The notes under the pieces were generated by a model. It was not told the origin of the DNA. It ran no database searches and saw only the letters and a list, made by a program, of their open reading frames with translations. A stretch of DNA of 64,000 bases, from positions 248,001 to 312,000 of the forward strand of contig NZ_JXQM01000003.1 of assembly GCF_000832065.1 (NCBI RefSeq), given 5' to 3'. Position 1 is the stretch's first letter. Each line of letters begins with the position of its first letter. The DNA comes from Nitrosospira sp. NpAV (lineage in GTDB: Bacteria; Pseudomonadota; Gammaproteobacteria; Burkholderiales; Nitrosomonadaceae). Made by a program: the position numbers and the translations under genes. Of the stretch, positions 1-8,962 are shown piece by piece.

Positions 1-1
1 T

Positions 2-130
2 GATGATTCATCCGATAAAGATATCCTGTCTCTGCTTTCCAGGCTGTGCGACAGCGCACAGAAAAGAATTTCCAGTGAATTGCGGGATTTGCCCGGGAGC
101 ATGCGACTGGAAACAAGGATTCTTTCGTGA
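2..130 (+). CDS. C-terminal end of an unrecognised protein (partial)
   Basis: An open frame enters from the left edge and runs 42 codons to a TGA at 128-130. The visible tail is hydrophilic and probably helical, ending in RLETRILS. No motif identifies a family. It is the only frame open to the edge here and ends cleanly, so it is probably the 3' end of a real gene, but too little is visible to say what it does. Confidence 0.4.
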   Translation, partial: DDSSDKDILSLLSRLCDSAQKRISSELRDLPGSMRLETRILS

Positions 131-145
131 CTACCGCCACTGCTT

Positions 146-385
146 ATGTGGTCGATTTTCATGTTATTTCAAAAACGGTTGACGCCCAGCTTCGAGCATC
201 GTCTGTCGAAACGTTCCTTGCTTATGGTTTATGGAACTTTCGCACTTGGATTGGCTGCAGTGGTTTGGGTGGATCGTTATTCCGCGCATCCCATAAGCGG
301 CGCAAAAGTCGAAATACGGGTGCTGATCGACTCACTCTACCCCGCTCATAAAGTGCCTACCCTCATAGAAACTGGAAGATGCTGA
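146..385 (+). CDS. possible small membrane protein
   Basis: This 79-codon frame follows the partial gene at the left edge on the same strand. It would encode a basic N-terminus, one hydrophobic segment at about residues 25-42 (LLMVYGTFALGLAAVVW) and a short tail, so a single-pass membrane protein is possible. There is no clear ribosome binding site, no recognised family, and a competing frame overlaps it. It may be a spurious ORF. The following 268 bp (386-653) show no gene. Confidence 0.25.
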   Translation: MWSIFMLFQKRLTPSFEHRLSKRSLLMVYGTFALGLAAVVWVDRYSAHPISGAKVEIRVLIDSLYPAHKVPTLIETGRC

Positions 386-653
386 ATGTGCGTTATCGCA
401 CGGAATTTGTTTATCCCGCCCTTTATTCTTTAAATTAATTCCGGTGGCGGCCCTACGCTGGAAGGCAGGGGTCAAATAACGCGAAACATGTTATTTATCA
501 TGACACTGGTTTATTAAATGGGCACTCAACTACCGCATTTGGGTTAACTACGTGGCATAGGGGTATGCACGCGCCGCTACCCATCGCTTTATTTCCGTTT
601 GTGCCAGAGAATCATTTTTCACTGCCCATTATTTGTCATAAGAGGATCTCAAA

Positions 654-2192
654 ATGGATAATCTTTCCAATGGGTCAGAATCGGTCTGGATGACCACGGC
701 TTTGCCACCGCAATTTCCCGTCTTGCGAGAAAAACTCAAAACCCACGTTTGTGTGATCGGGGGAGGTATCGCCGGACTCACGACGGCTTACTTGTTATCC
801 CGTGAAGGCAAGAACGTGGTTCTCCTAGACGCCGGGCAAATAGGCGGCGGAGAAACGGGACGAACCACCGCTCATTTTTTTCCTCCGGATAACCGGTATT
901 TTGTTATTGAAGATGCCTTTGGGGTAAACAAAGCGCGGCTGGTGGGGGAAAGTTTCCAGCGGTGCATAGCGCTGGTCGAATCAATTGTCGAGAACGAAAA
1001 GATAGATTGCGGATTCGAGCGGGTGAACGGCTATCTATTTTCCTTGACCCTTGAGGGCTACGCCGATCTGGATAAGGAATTCGATGCGGCGCGCCGGATC
1101 GGCATAGAAGTCCACAAGAAAGAACGTGTGCCGGATTTGAGCTTTAATACCGGCACGTGTCTGGAATTCCCGAATCAAGCACAATTTCATCCACTCAAAT
1201 ATCTCTATGGGCTTGCCGAAGCCTTCCGGCGCAACAGAGGAGTTATTTATGCCCGGACACGCGCGCTGGATATCGGTAGTCATGACGATATCTTGACAGT
1301 TACGACCGAACATGGAGCAATTTCAGCCCACGCGGTTGTAGTGGCAACGCATACGCCGTTTAACGACCGTGTGGTCATGCATACCAAACAAGCCAGCTAT
1401 CGCACCTACGTTTTGGGAATCCGCGTACCCAAAGGGTCGGTGCCGCGTATTTTGCTGTGGGACAACGGGGATCCCTATTACTACATCCGGTTGACCACAC
1501 CCGATGAAAAAGCCGAATATGAAATTCTGGTCGTCGGCGGAGCCGACCACAAGGTAGGACAGGATGAGCACCCCCAGCATCGTTATGATGAAATCGAAAA
1601 ATGGGTACGCCAGCATTACCCAATGGCGGGACCAGTCGTTTTCAAATGGTCGGGACAAGTCATGGAACCGGCGGATGGCGTCGGGTATATGGGCCGCAAT
1701 CCAATGGATGACAAGAATGTTTACATCATCACGGGAGATTCCGGCAATGGCATGACCCACTGCACCATAGGTGCAATACTCATCACTGATTTAATCATGG
1801 GGAGGACCAATTCCTGGCTGGATATCTATGACCCGGCGCGAAAAGCCACCCACGGCATGCCTGAATTTCTCAAAGAATTGGGTAACACGTTGGCCCAATA
1901 TGGGGATTGGGTGAAAAGTGGAGATATTGACTCCCCTCGGCAAATTCCCCCCGGGGAAGGCGCGATACTGCGTGAAGGGGAAAAGAAGATAGCGATCTAC
2001 CGTGATGACAACGGCAAACTTTATCCCCTGTCGGCCGCCTGTACACACCTGGGATGTGTTGTTTCGTGGAACGCCGCGGAGAAGTCTTGGGACTGTCCCT
2101 GCCATGGATCGAGATTTAGCGTGAGTGGCCAGGTTCTCCATGGACCGGCGACACAGCCGCTAAAAGCGGTGCAATTGGACCGGGTAACGTAA
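654..2192 (+). CDS. FAD-dependent oxidoreductase with C-terminal Rieske [2Fe-2S] domain
   Basis: This 512-residue protein combines a DadA/glycine-oxidase-type flavin domain with a Rieske cluster. The dinucleotide-binding motif VIGGGIAGL lies at residues 34-42, followed by a typical acidic beta-strand end and a [11 protein letters not shown] flavin-contact segment. The C-terminal domain carries CTHLGC and CPCHGS, giving cluster ligands C463, H465, C481 and H484, plus the paired cysteines C468 and C483 seen in high-potential Rieske proteins. There is no signal peptide, so it should be cytoplasmic. The start follows an AGAGGA ribosome binding site. Its stop overlaps the next start as TAATG, so it is translationally coupled to the EgtB-like gene. 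The family oxidises amines or amino acids and passes electrons to the Rieske centre; the substrate here is unknown. Confidence 0.9.
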   Translation: MDNLSNGSESVWMTTALPPQFPVLREKLKTHVCVIGGGIAGLTTAYLLSREGKNVVLLDAGQIGGGETGRTTAHFFPPDNRYFVIEDAFGVNKARLVGESFQRCIALVESIVENEKIDCGFERVNGYLFSLTLEGYADLDKEFDAARRIGIEVHKKERVPDLSFNTGTCLEFPNQAQFHPLKYLYGLAEAFRRNRGVIYARTRALDIGSHDDILTVTTEHGAISAHAVVVATHTPFNDRVVMHTKQASYRTYVLGIRVPKGSVPRILLWDNGDPYYYIRLTTPDEKAEYEILVVGGADHKVGQDEHPQHRYDEIEKWVRQHYPMAGPVVFKWSGQVMEPADGVGYMGRNPMDDKNVYIITGDSGNGMTHCTIGAILITDLIMGRTNSWLDIYDPARKATHGMPEFLKELGNTLAQYGDWVKSGDIDSPRQIPPGEGAILREGEKKIAIYRDDNGKLYPLSAACTHLGCVVSWNAAEKSWDCPCHGSRFSVSGQVLHGPATQPLKAVQLDRVT

Positions 2193-3511
2193 TGACACTC
2201 GCTCCAGTTCGCCGGAATCCCCAGGTGATGCCCGCTCCAAGCGCGCTGAAGTATGCGGGCATCCGTGAGCGGACCATGGCATTGATTGCGCCTCTGTCCA
2301 TGGAAGACTGCTGCGTCCAATCGATGCCGGATGCCAGCCCTGTCAAATGGCATCTGGGTCACACCACCTGGTTCTTTGAGACTTTTGTTCTTGAGCCTTA
2401 TGAAGTGCCATTCAAGCCGTTTCACGAGGCGTTTCGCGCGATGTTCAGTTCTTACAATGGCCATGGAGTAACGCATCCTGATCCCAAGCGGGGGCTATTT
2501 ACGCGGCCTCCTCTTTCCATGATTCTGGATTACCGCCGTAACGTGGATCAACGCATGCATAGGCTTTTGAATTTACCTCCCAAGAAAGATGAAATGCTTC
2601 CCATGCTGGCGGTTTTGGGTCTTAATCACGAACAGCAGCATCAGGAGCTCATTCTCACCGATATCAAGCATCTGCTTTCACAGAATCCTCTAAAACCATG
2701 CTATCAAATGTCGGGAATGCAATCCACCAGCCCAGCCACTACGCTGAAATGGCACGACTTCGAGGAAGGAATACGGGAGATAGGTCACGCTGGCGAAGGA
2801 TTCTGTTACGACAACGAATCCCCTCGGCATAAGGAATATCTTCAGCCCTATCAATTGGCCTCGCGGCTTGTCACCAACGGTGATTACCTCTGCTTTATAG
2901 AAGCGGGGGGCTATGAAGACCCGACGTTATGGCTATCGGAAGGATGGGATTGGCTTCAGGCGAATCAATACAGCCATCCCCTCTATTGGCTGCGCGAAGG
3001 TGCCGAGTGGCAAGAATTTACCCTGAACGGCGTATTGCCGCTGCATCCCGGCCAACCCGTCATTCATGTTTCCTATTATGAAGCCGATGCCTACGCGCGA
3101 TGGGCAGGCGCGCGGTTACCCACGGAAGCCGAGTGGGAAGGTGCAGCTTCCCGGCAGCGAATTGACGGAAATTTCGCCGAAAAAGGAAACTTCCATCCAG
3201 CCATGCCTGAGATCGCGGAATGGGTTCAGTTTTACGGGGACGCATGGGAGTGGACGCAGTCGAGTTATTCCGCATATCCGGGTTACAGTCCGGCAAAGGC
3301 AAATACCGAGGGGCCGATATCGGCCGTCTGGGACAAGGCCGTGGGGGAATACAACAGCAGATCCATGGTGAACCAGTACGTGTTGCGTGGCGGTTCATGC
3401 GTCACCCCGCGGGAGCGCATCCGTTCCAGTTTTCGCAATTTTTTCCCCGCCGGAACCCGATGGCAATTCTCCGGCATTCGCTTGGCCAGGGATCATGTCA
3501 GCTCGGATTGA
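2192..3511 (+). CDS. egtB: EgtB-like non-heme iron sulfoxide synthase
   Basis: The 439-residue protein has the two-part EgtB architecture: an N-terminal DinB-like helical domain and a C-terminal formylglycine-generating-enzyme-type (FGE-sulfatase) fold. The HX3HXE iron motif is visible as NHEQQHQEL (H146, H150, E152), and an upstream WHLGHTTWFFE segment supplies the third histidine, probably H57. The C-terminal half shows RLPTEAEWE, EWTQSSY and VLRGGSCVTP, typical of the family. EgtB enzymes join cysteine or gamma-glutamylcysteine sulfur to hercynine using O2 in ergothioneine synthesis. The usual partner EgtD methyltransferase is absent from this window. The one-base overlap with the FAD/Rieske gene suggests the two act together. 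The ergothioneine role is family-based inference; related enzymes make selenoneine or ovothiol intermediates. Confidence 0.88.
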   Translation: MTLAPVRRNPQVMPAPSALKYAGIRERTMALIAPLSMEDCCVQSMPDASPVKWHLGHTTWFFETFVLEPYEVPFKPFHEAFRAMFSSYNGHGVTHPDPKRGLFTRPPLSMILDYRRNVDQRMHRLLNLPPKKDEMLPMLAVLGLNHEQQHQELILTDIKHLLSQNPLKPCYQMSGMQSTSPATTLKWHDFEEGIREIGHAGEGFCYDNESPRHKEYLQPYQLASRLVTNGDYLCFIEAGGYEDPTLWLSEGWDWLQANQYSHPLYWLREGAEWQEFTLNGVLPLHPGQPVIHVSYYEADAYARWAGARLPTEAEWEGAASRQRIDGNFAEKGNFHPAMPEIAEWVQFYGDAWEWTQSSYSAYPGYSPAKANTEGPISAVWDKAVGEYNSRSMVNQYVLRGGSCVTPRERIRSSFRNFFPAGTRWQFSGIRLARDHVSSD

Positions 3512-3693
3512 GGCACCTGGAAGCGAGAGCCGCGTGCCCGGCCATACGCAATGTGTTGAGACTACCAGTAAACCAACACATCATCCTGAATTCGGTGGTT
3601 GAGCGCTCATTTAACAGATTAGTGTATGTTTAGTAATGATATTTCGTATTATCTGACGCTCACCTTCCAGGTGAGGCCACTACGGGACGCAGG

Positions 3694-4227
3694 ATGATGG
3701 ATTGGGCTCGCCTTTTTAGCTTTTCAGTCAGTCCTGCCGAGATCGTCGTGCGAGGAACGGTTATTTATTGGTTCATATTCTTACTTTTCAGATTCCTGCT
3801 TCGCCGCGACATCGGGGCTATCGCCGTTGCGGACATACTGTTGCTGGTTCTCATCGCGGATGCGGCCAGCAACGGCATGTCGGGGGGTTATGATTCCATC
3901 ACGGATGGCTGCATACTCGTTGCCACCATTGCGGGATGGAATTATGTTCTGGATTGGATGAGCTTTCATTTCCCCACTGTTCGTCGTTGGGTGCAACCGC
4001 CACCGCAGGTTCTTGTACGGGATGGCAAGATGCAGCGAAAAGCCATGAGGCGGGAATTGATCACCATGGACGAATTGAAGTCCAAGTTGCGAGAGCAAGG
4101 TATCGAAAATCTCGATGAAATAAAAATTGCTCATCTTGAAGAAGATGGCGAAATCAGCGTATTACGGCGCGATAACCAGGAGTCGCGGCAATCTCCCGCT
4201 GCTGCCGGGGGTAAAACAATTGCCTAG
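3694..4227 (+). CDS. DUF421 (YetF/YcaP-type) membrane protein
   Basis: The 177-residue protein has two or three hydrophobic segments in its first 95 residues (for example VIYWFIFLLFRFLLRR), then a soluble C-terminal domain beginning at PPPQVLVRDGKMQRKAMRRE. That junction and the following MDELKSKLREQGIENLDEIKIAHLEEDGEISV pattern (quoted in part) are characteristic of DUF421 proteins, inner-membrane proteins of uncertain function. Length is usual for the short form of the family. It stands alone, with about 180 bp before it and 220 bp after it. Confidence 0.85.
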   Translation: MMDWARLFSFSVSPAEIVVRGTVIYWFIFLLFRFLLRRDIGAIAVADILLLVLIADAASNGMSGGYDSITDGCILVATIAGWNYVLDWMSFHFPTVRRWVQPPPQVLVRDGKMQRKAMRRELITMDELKSKLREQGIENLDEIKIAHLEEDGEISVLRRDNQESRQSPAAAGGKTIA

Positions 4228-4297
4228 TAGTCTGTGGACTTAAGAATCGAGGCTAAAAAATTGACAGCGCGAGCATGATAAATTTTGAAGGTCAATT

Positions 4298-4379
4298 GGC
4301 TAGAAAAGCGGCAAAGTATGGACCGGGGGCTCGATGCTTCTGCACCCGCTTTTTGCAGCCCATTTCCTGTAAGTCCCAC
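4298..4379. repeat. copy 1 of an ~80-bp dispersed non-coding repeat
   Basis: This stretch matches 8326-8392 in the same orientation. Shared blocks are AAAAGCGG, GGACCGG, GATGCTT, GCTTTTTGCAGCC and ATTTCCT-TAAG, separated by a few mismatches and an internal indel of about 14 bp. It lies between the DUF421 and pyrophosphatase genes and contains no ORF. Confidence 0.6.
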
Positions 4380-4453
4380 CGGCCATTAGCCCATGATTCT
4401 CGCCAGTATTTTAGTATGTTGATGGATAAATGAATTTTAAAGGAGCGCTAAAG

Positions 4454-4996
4454 ATGAGGGAGCCGTTGGATAATCTCATCCCCAGAGCCGGGCCGGGCCT
4501 GGTCAACATCATTATCGATACGCCAAAAGGCAGTCGCAACAAATTCAAGTATGACGCCAAAACGCGCTGCTTTCGCTTGAGTCGGATTCTGCCGGCTGGG
4601 GCATTCTTCCCGTTTGATTTTGGCTCAATTCCCATGACGCTTGCGGAAGATGGCGACGCACTTGATGTGCTTGTGATCAGTGACGCGCCGAGCTTCCCGG
4701 GATGTCTTGTGACCGGCAAGTTGATCGGCACGGTATCCGGGGAGCAGACCGAGAAGAAAAAGACGTTTCGCAATGATCGGCTCCTCGCCGTACCCGTGAC
4801 GCCTGTGAATCCAGCCTCGTATGCACGCATTGATGATTTGCCCGGCACATTGTTAACCGAGATAGTACATTTCTTTGTTTCGTACAATCAGGCGCAGGGG
4901 CGCAAATACAAACTCGTCAAGCACGGCGGTCCAAAAGAAGCGGAAGAAGCGGTGACCGATGCCGTCGGGCGCTACAAGCGTGAACGCAAGCGATGA
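4454..4996 (+). CDS. ppa: inorganic pyrophosphatase (family I)
   Basis: The enzyme hydrolyses pyrophosphate to phosphate and drives biosynthetic reactions. The 180-residue chain carries the family I signature around DGDALDVLVI, where the aspartates bind the catalytic metals, together with KFKYD near the N-terminus and FDFGSIP. I chose the second ATG at 4454 because AGGAG sits 8 bases before it; an upstream ATG at 4430 has no such site. The reading frame ends in ATGA, overlapping the following CHAD gene. The pair is likely to be an operon, which fits a link between pyrophosphate and polyphosphate metabolism. Confidence 0.92.
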   Translation: MREPLDNLIPRAGPGLVNIIIDTPKGSRNKFKYDAKTRCFRLSRILPAGAFFPFDFGSIPMTLAEDGDALDVLVISDAPSFPGCLVTGKLIGTVSGEQTEKKKTFRNDRLLAVPVTPVNPASYARIDDLPGTLLTEIVHFFVSYNQAQGRKYKLVKHGGPKEAEEAVTDAVGRYKRERKR

Positions 4997-5949
4997 AGGC
5001 TATGCAGATCACTCGCTCCATGACAGCGGTTAATCCAGCTTACGGAATGCTGCACGCGGCCATCGATGAAGCCTTGGAGCATATGAAGGCGCCGCAGCCT
5101 ATTTCGGACGAGTCAATTCACGATGCACGCAAGGCCTTGAAAAAAGCACGCGCGGCACTGCGTCTATTGCAAAACGGGATGAGCAAGCGCACCTATCAAA
5201 CGGAAAACTCCGGGCTCAGGGATGCAGGCCGCTTCCTGTCGCCGTTCCGCGATGCCAAATCATTGATTGATGCCTTCGATTCGCTGCATGAGCGGTATGG
5301 CGATAAGCTGAAAAGCGTGAAAATTGCTCCCCTTCAGAAAATATTGCACGCAAATCTGACAAGGGCGCGACGCCATTTTCTACACACGCCAACCGAACTG
5401 AAGAACTGTATCCGGCTGCTTAAAGACTGCACCGCCCTGGCGAAAAAAGAGAAATTTTCATCCATTGATTCCGCAGCCATCGAGACAGGATTACGGCATA
5501 TCTATCAGAAGGGCCGCAAAGCACATGCCGAAGCTGACACGGTCCGAACGCCAGAAGCGCTCCATGAATGGCGAAAACAGGTGAAATATTTGCTGAATGC
5601 GATGGAGGGCCTTCATCCTTCAGAGAGGGGCGGTATAGTAAAAATCTTGAAACGGATGGATCAATTGGCTGACCACCTGGGAAACGATCACGACCTTGTT
5701 ATGCTTTCACAGGAAATTGCCAGGGGCGCTTATGTGCCCGTTAATTCCGAGGTGATAAAAACACTGCATGCATTAATTGACCAGCGTCGAACAAAACTAC
5801 AAAAAAAAGCGTTCGGTTTGGGGAAAAAACTTTACGACCGCAAACCCAAGCGATTTACGAAACGTATATTGAAACAGATACCTCCAACCGCTGCGGCAAC
5901 CCTAGTCAGGAAAGCGCCTTCTAAGAAGAGCGGAATAAGGGCAATTTAA
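4993..5949 (+). CDS. CHAD domain-containing protein
   Basis: This 318-residue, very basic helical protein has the two-repeat CHAD pattern. SIHDARKALKKARAALRLL lies in the N-terminal half, and ALHEWRKQVKYLLNAMEGL with LADHLGNDHDL follows in the second half; these contain the conserved histidines and lysines of the domain. CHAD domains bind inorganic polyphosphate and decorate polyphosphate granules. The start codon overlaps the stop of the pyrophosphatase gene as ATGA, so the two are probably co-translated. There is no fused CYTH domain, unlike many CHAD proteins. Confidence 0.88.
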   Translation: MKAMQITRSMTAVNPAYGMLHAAIDEALEHMKAPQPISDESIHDARKALKKARAALRLLQNGMSKRTYQTENSGLRDAGRFLSPFRDAKSLIDAFDSLHERYGDKLKSVKIAPLQKILHANLTRARRHFLHTPTELKNCIRLLKDCTALAKKEKFSSIDSAAIETGLRHIYQKGRKAHAEADTVRTPEALHEWRKQVKYLLNAMEGLHPSERGGIVKILKRMDQLADHLGNDHDLVMLSQEIARGAYVPVNSEVIKTLHALIDQRRTKLQKKAFGLGKKLYDRKPKRFTKRILKQIPPTAAATLVRKAPSKKSGIRAI

Positions 5950-6050
5950 GAAATAGCGGCTTTATCTCCGCTTGAGTGGGTTTCCGCACTGATATCCTCG
6001 AGGTGCTTACGTAGCATATAGCAATTCTGCATCTCCAAGGAGAAACCGTC

Positions 6051-6416
6051 ATGAAACCCTCTTCAATCTTACCGGCCCGATCACTGGCATTTGCCGGTGC
6101 ACTGATTCTCATAATAACGGGCTCAACTCATGCCCAGCTCGTCGGAGGACAGCCCGCTCCAGGGCAGAACAGATCCATAATTGGCCAGCCTCCGTCAGGT
6201 CAGAGCGGTTCCATTGTTGGCCAGCCCCCCGCGGGGCAAAGTGGCGCCCGGCCACCACAGCCCAATTATCCAAATGCCGGTCCAATGACCGGTAGCGATC
6301 CCGTGAGAGACAAGCTGAACCAGACAAACAGAGAAGCCGCCGACATAGATCGCGACGGCAGAATTAGTCCGGAAGAGGCTTCCAGAATACCGCCAGGGAC
6401 GCCCTTGCCACGATAA
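6051..6416 (+). CDS. secreted protein with GQPP/GQSG repeats and an EF-hand-like loop
   Basis: The 121-residue product has a signal peptide (hydrophobic SLAFAGALILIITGSTHA, predicted cleavage after THA). The middle holds three or four imperfect repeats of about 12 residues (GQPAPGQNRSIIG, GQPPSGQSGSIVG, GQPPAGQSG). The C-terminal part contains DIDRDGRISPEEA, which resembles a single calcium-binding EF-hand loop. AAGGAGAA precedes the start by about 7 bases. I do not recognise the family. A second small secreted protein with a related SPPIGQSG motif lies at 7758-8123, on the other side of the BrkB gene. Confidence 0.75.
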   Translation: MKPSSILPARSLAFAGALILIITGSTHAQLVGGQPAPGQNRSIIGQPPSGQSGSIVGQPPAGQSGARPPQPNYPNAGPMTGSDPVRDKLNQTNREAADIDRDGRISPEEASRIPPGTPLPR

Positions 6417-6530
6417 GATAGACTGCTGGCGGGATAGATGCCCGCCTGCAATATTGTCCCTCCAGCTGCTTCCCTGTGGCAGGGAATTCCCCGGCCGCGC
6501 CACTATGTTCCTGCTACTTTACCTCCGCTT

Positions 6531-7418
6531 TCACCCGACCTTTTGCCCTGGCATTTTAGATGGCGGCGATTCTTTTCTTGACCCGTGCATACGCGCATAA
6601 ATCCAGGTAAATTCAGCTCCCAGTAAAAAGATCTGGGCGGAGTAATATACCCATACCAGTACAACCACCAGCGAACCCGCTGCGCCAAATCCCGAGCTAA
6701 TGGCACTCTTCCCGATATAGATGCCGATGAGAAGCTTTCCCACTGTAAATAATAATGCGGTAACGGCTGCGCCAGCCCAAACATCCTCCCAATGAATCTT
6801 GACCCGCGGCATAAATTTATAAAGCATTGCAAACATGACCGTCGTTAAGGCAAAGCTGACCAAGAAATTCAGCGCGGTCACCAATATTTCTAGACTTGCA
6901 AAATAAGGTCCCCACCATTTTCCCAATGCAGCCATCGCAGCACCGAACACGAGCGATACCATCATCAGAAAACCTATTCCCAGTATTATTCCAAAGGATA
7001 GCAGCCGCGAGCGGACCAGCCGCCACACTCCCTCATCCTTACTTTTACTTGGAACACGCCAAATGCGGTCGAACGCATTTTGCAGTTCGCCAAATACCGT
7101 TGTTGCACCGATCAGCAGTAAGACGGTTCCGAAGAGCGTGCCGGCGATGCCCTCTTCCGGCTTGCTCACACTCTCCAGGAGGCCCTGCACTGCCTCCGCG
7201 CCGCGATCGCCCATCAAGCCTTGCAATTGACCAAAGATTTCCCCTCGCACGGCTTCTTCGCCGAAGACGAGACCTGCTGTTGAAATCACGATCAATAAAA
7301 GCGGCGCTATAGAAAACATGGTGTAGTAAGCCAGGGCGGCTCCCATGCTAGGTGCATAATCATCGAGCCAGGATGAAAAAGCAGCTTTGATCAGACTCCA
7401 AACTTGCTTGATATTCAT
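6531..7418 (-). CDS. YihY/BrkB-family inner-membrane protein
   Basis: About 295 residues with six hydrophobic segments. The family hallmark is near the N-terminus: SMGAALAYYTMFSIAPLLL. Further matches are FGELQNAFDRIW, GFGAAGSLVVVLVWVYYSAQI and LGAEFTWIYA, the last being the typical C-terminal YihY pattern. These proteins were once called ribonuclease BN; their real function is unclear, perhaps transport or envelope homeostasis. I chose the start at 7418 because AGGAG precedes it with good spacing; an upstream extension of 30 codons has no site. Confidence 0.9.
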   Translation of the reverse strand: MNIKQVWSLIKAAFSSWLDDYAPSMGAALAYYTMFSIAPLLLIVISTAGLVFGEEAVRGEIFGQLQGLMGDRGAEAVQGLLESVSKPEEGIAGTLFGTVLLLIGATTVFGELQNAFDRIWRVPSKSKDEGVWRLVRSRLLSFGIILGIGFLMMVSLVFGAAMAALGKWWGPYFASLEILVTALNFLVSFALTTVMFAMLYKFMPRVKIHWEDVWAGAAVTALLFTVGKLLIGIYIGKSAISSGFGAAGSLVVVLVWVYYSAQIFLLGAEFTWIYARMHGSRKESPPSKMPGQKVG

Positions 7419-7757
7419 ACGAAACTCCTGAAGGGAGACGTATTGCTTGCTGGGGAAGCGGCGGGAATTTAGCGGAAAGCAAGAGACACTATTATCGCCA
7501 GACTCCAATCTACCAATCGGGAAATATAAATGGGGGAAAAACCTGGTTGCAAAGATCCACGCCGTTTTTCATGACGGAGCGTGCTGGAACCGTGGCTGTG
7601 GCTTCCGTATCTACTCGTCAATTGAGTAAAACCGCGGCAACCCTGTACCCTGTATTCCGGAGACCTGAGAAAGTCCGGAAGAACTCGAAAGTTGTATGCA
7701 ATCGCATTACTCGGATCGGATTGCGGAAAAATTCCCGCAGCCACTTAGCCAACAATA

Positions 7758-8123
7758 CTAATACCGACCAAGCGGATCAGGACCGGACCCTTCGTGACTT
7801 TCTCTTTTGTCACGATCAATGATGGACTCGCTGCCAGGCTTCGTTTCCTGCTTCTCGCTTGAACCATCCGATTTTTTCTTGGCAGCTTCGCTTTTGTGAG
7901 GTTCACCCTTTTTAATGACACCATACTCCTGCCCCGTGGGAGTCTTCCCCGGCTTATATTGTTCGGCTCCGGATTGTCCAATTGGAGGACTATCCATGGG
8001 CCCGGTCTGTGCCTGAGCTGAACCGTACATAAAAAGAATCATACTTAGCGCGCTGACACCCGATTGGATAATGAGCCATAAGGATCGCGGCGCTTCGTTT
8101 CTTGCTGTTGCAGGATAATTCAT
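7758..8123 (-). CDS. small secreted hydrophilic protein
   Basis: The 121-residue product has a long N-region, a hydrophobic core (LWLIIQSGVSALSMILFMYG) and an AQAQ cleavage region, so it is probably exported by Sec. The mature part is highly charged and apparently disordered, rich in Lys, Glu, Ser and Gly, and includes SPPIGQSGAEQ, which recalls the repeats of the secreted protein at 6051-6416. AAGGAAC lies before the ATG. No family is recognised. Confidence 0.65.
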   Translation of the reverse strand: MNYPATARNEAPRSLWLIIQSGVSALSMILFMYGSAQAQTGPMDSPPIGQSGAEQYKPGKTPTGQEYGVIKKGEPHKSEAAKKKSDGSSEKQETKPGSESIIDRDKRESHEGSGPDPLGRY

Positions 8124-8325
8124 GGTGAGTTCCTTTCATCTGTCCAGCAATGGTGCTGTGTAGGAATAATACAAAACATTCCCCGTCCTTTCAGTGCGCT
8201 ACCGCACGGGACCCAAACACGCGCTTACGGCTGCCGGCACCTGCCGGATTTAAAGAATTGCAGCAAGAAAGTGACTGGACGAGGAGAGATTCTGAGGATT
8301 TTGGAGGCTAATAGCTATTTCTATT

Positions 8326-8392
8326 AGCCTAAAAAGCGGTGAAATAGGGACCGGCCAGATGCTTTTTGCAGCCGATTTCCTTTAAGCCCGAC
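8326..8392. repeat. copy 2 of the dispersed non-coding repeat
   Basis: Direct copy of the element at 4298-4379, shorter by an internal deletion. It abuts the 3' end of the lipoprotein gene and is preceded by a small hairpin (GGCTAATAG / CTATTAGCC) at about 8306-8328. Confidence 0.6.
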
Positions 8393-8397
8393 AGCTG

Positions 8398-8706
8398 CTA
8401 GGAAGATGTTTCTTCCGGTTTTTTGTCGCATTTGATTTCCCAAATGAGGCGTGAGGACGTGACCCCTCCAGTTGGACCCATGATTGGACGAACTTCTTCA
8501 GAGATAAGCGTATATCCCGTCATGCACAGATTTGTGGCATCGATGTTCATGGATCTGATGGCCTGCTCTCTTGATCCCGACTCTCCGTCATATAAACTTG
8601 TAATGGAGTAAATCCTTGAACCGTCATCCGCCGTAGTGGGCGTACCGTCAGCCAGCATCGATGCACAACCCGCGAGAAAGGGAAGGATCAACAAAACGCT
8701 TTTCAT
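8398..8706 (-). CDS. putative lipoprotein
   Basis: The 102-residue product starts MKSVLLILPFLAGCAS, a type II signal peptide with lipobox LAGC (Cys14). The mature part has two further cysteines, in NLCMTG and EIKCDKK, that could form a disulphide. I chose the ATG at 8706 because the signal peptide begins there and AAGGAAAG lies about 10 bases upstream; the frame is open for another 25 codons. No family is recognised. A decayed copy of its 3' end lies upstream at about 8832-8882, so the gene was once tandemly duplicated. Confidence 0.7.
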   Translation of the reverse strand: MKSVLLILPFLAGCASMLADGTPTTADDGSRIYSITSLYDGESGSREQAIRSMNIDATNLCMTGYTLISEEVRPIMGPTGGVTSSRLIWEIKCDKKPEETSS

Positions 8707-8831
8707 GGATTTAATATCTTTCCTTGGTAAAGTCCGGACAATGGTCGCATCGAGCGCAGCGAAACGATGTAGCGCTGTCAATTATATCCATAGAATAACA
8801 GGAAACAATCCCGCGCTCTAACAGGCAGGCG

Positions 8832-8882
8832 ATGTTGTCAGTTTGGCTGTCGCGTCTGATTTCTCAAATAAGATGCGTGAAA
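8832..8882 (-). pseudogene. decayed tandem copy of the lipoprotein gene 3' end
   Basis: The segment TGTCGCGTCTGATTTCTC and the bases after it correspond to 8425-8457 of the lipoprotein gene, with about three quarters of positions identical. On the minus strand it reads LI-stop-EIRRDS against LIWEIKCDKK, so it is interrupted. Confidence 0.4.
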
Positions 8883-8962
8883 GCTGATTTCTCCAAGCCG
8901 AATGGCGACTTACGTATCAGTCCTTTCTCTCTTTGAGACTCATTGATGCGTGCCTTGCTCAA
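8877..8962. repeat. left imperfect direct repeat flanking the TonB-ABC module
   Basis: Compared with 15307-15400, both copies contain GCTGAT-TCTCCAAGCCG, ATGGC-ACTT and CTCATTGATGCG-GCC-GCTCAA in the same order and orientation; I estimate about 70% identity by eye. The remaining sequence from 8963 to 9370 shows no convincing gene and presumably holds the promoter of the TonB receptor. Confidence 0.5.

Noticed and set aside
3540-3633. Possible transposase tail (LNERSTTEFRM on the minus strand) after the EgtB gene
   Set aside because: The resemblance to IS C-termini is only a few residues and no repeats or catalytic motifs are visible.
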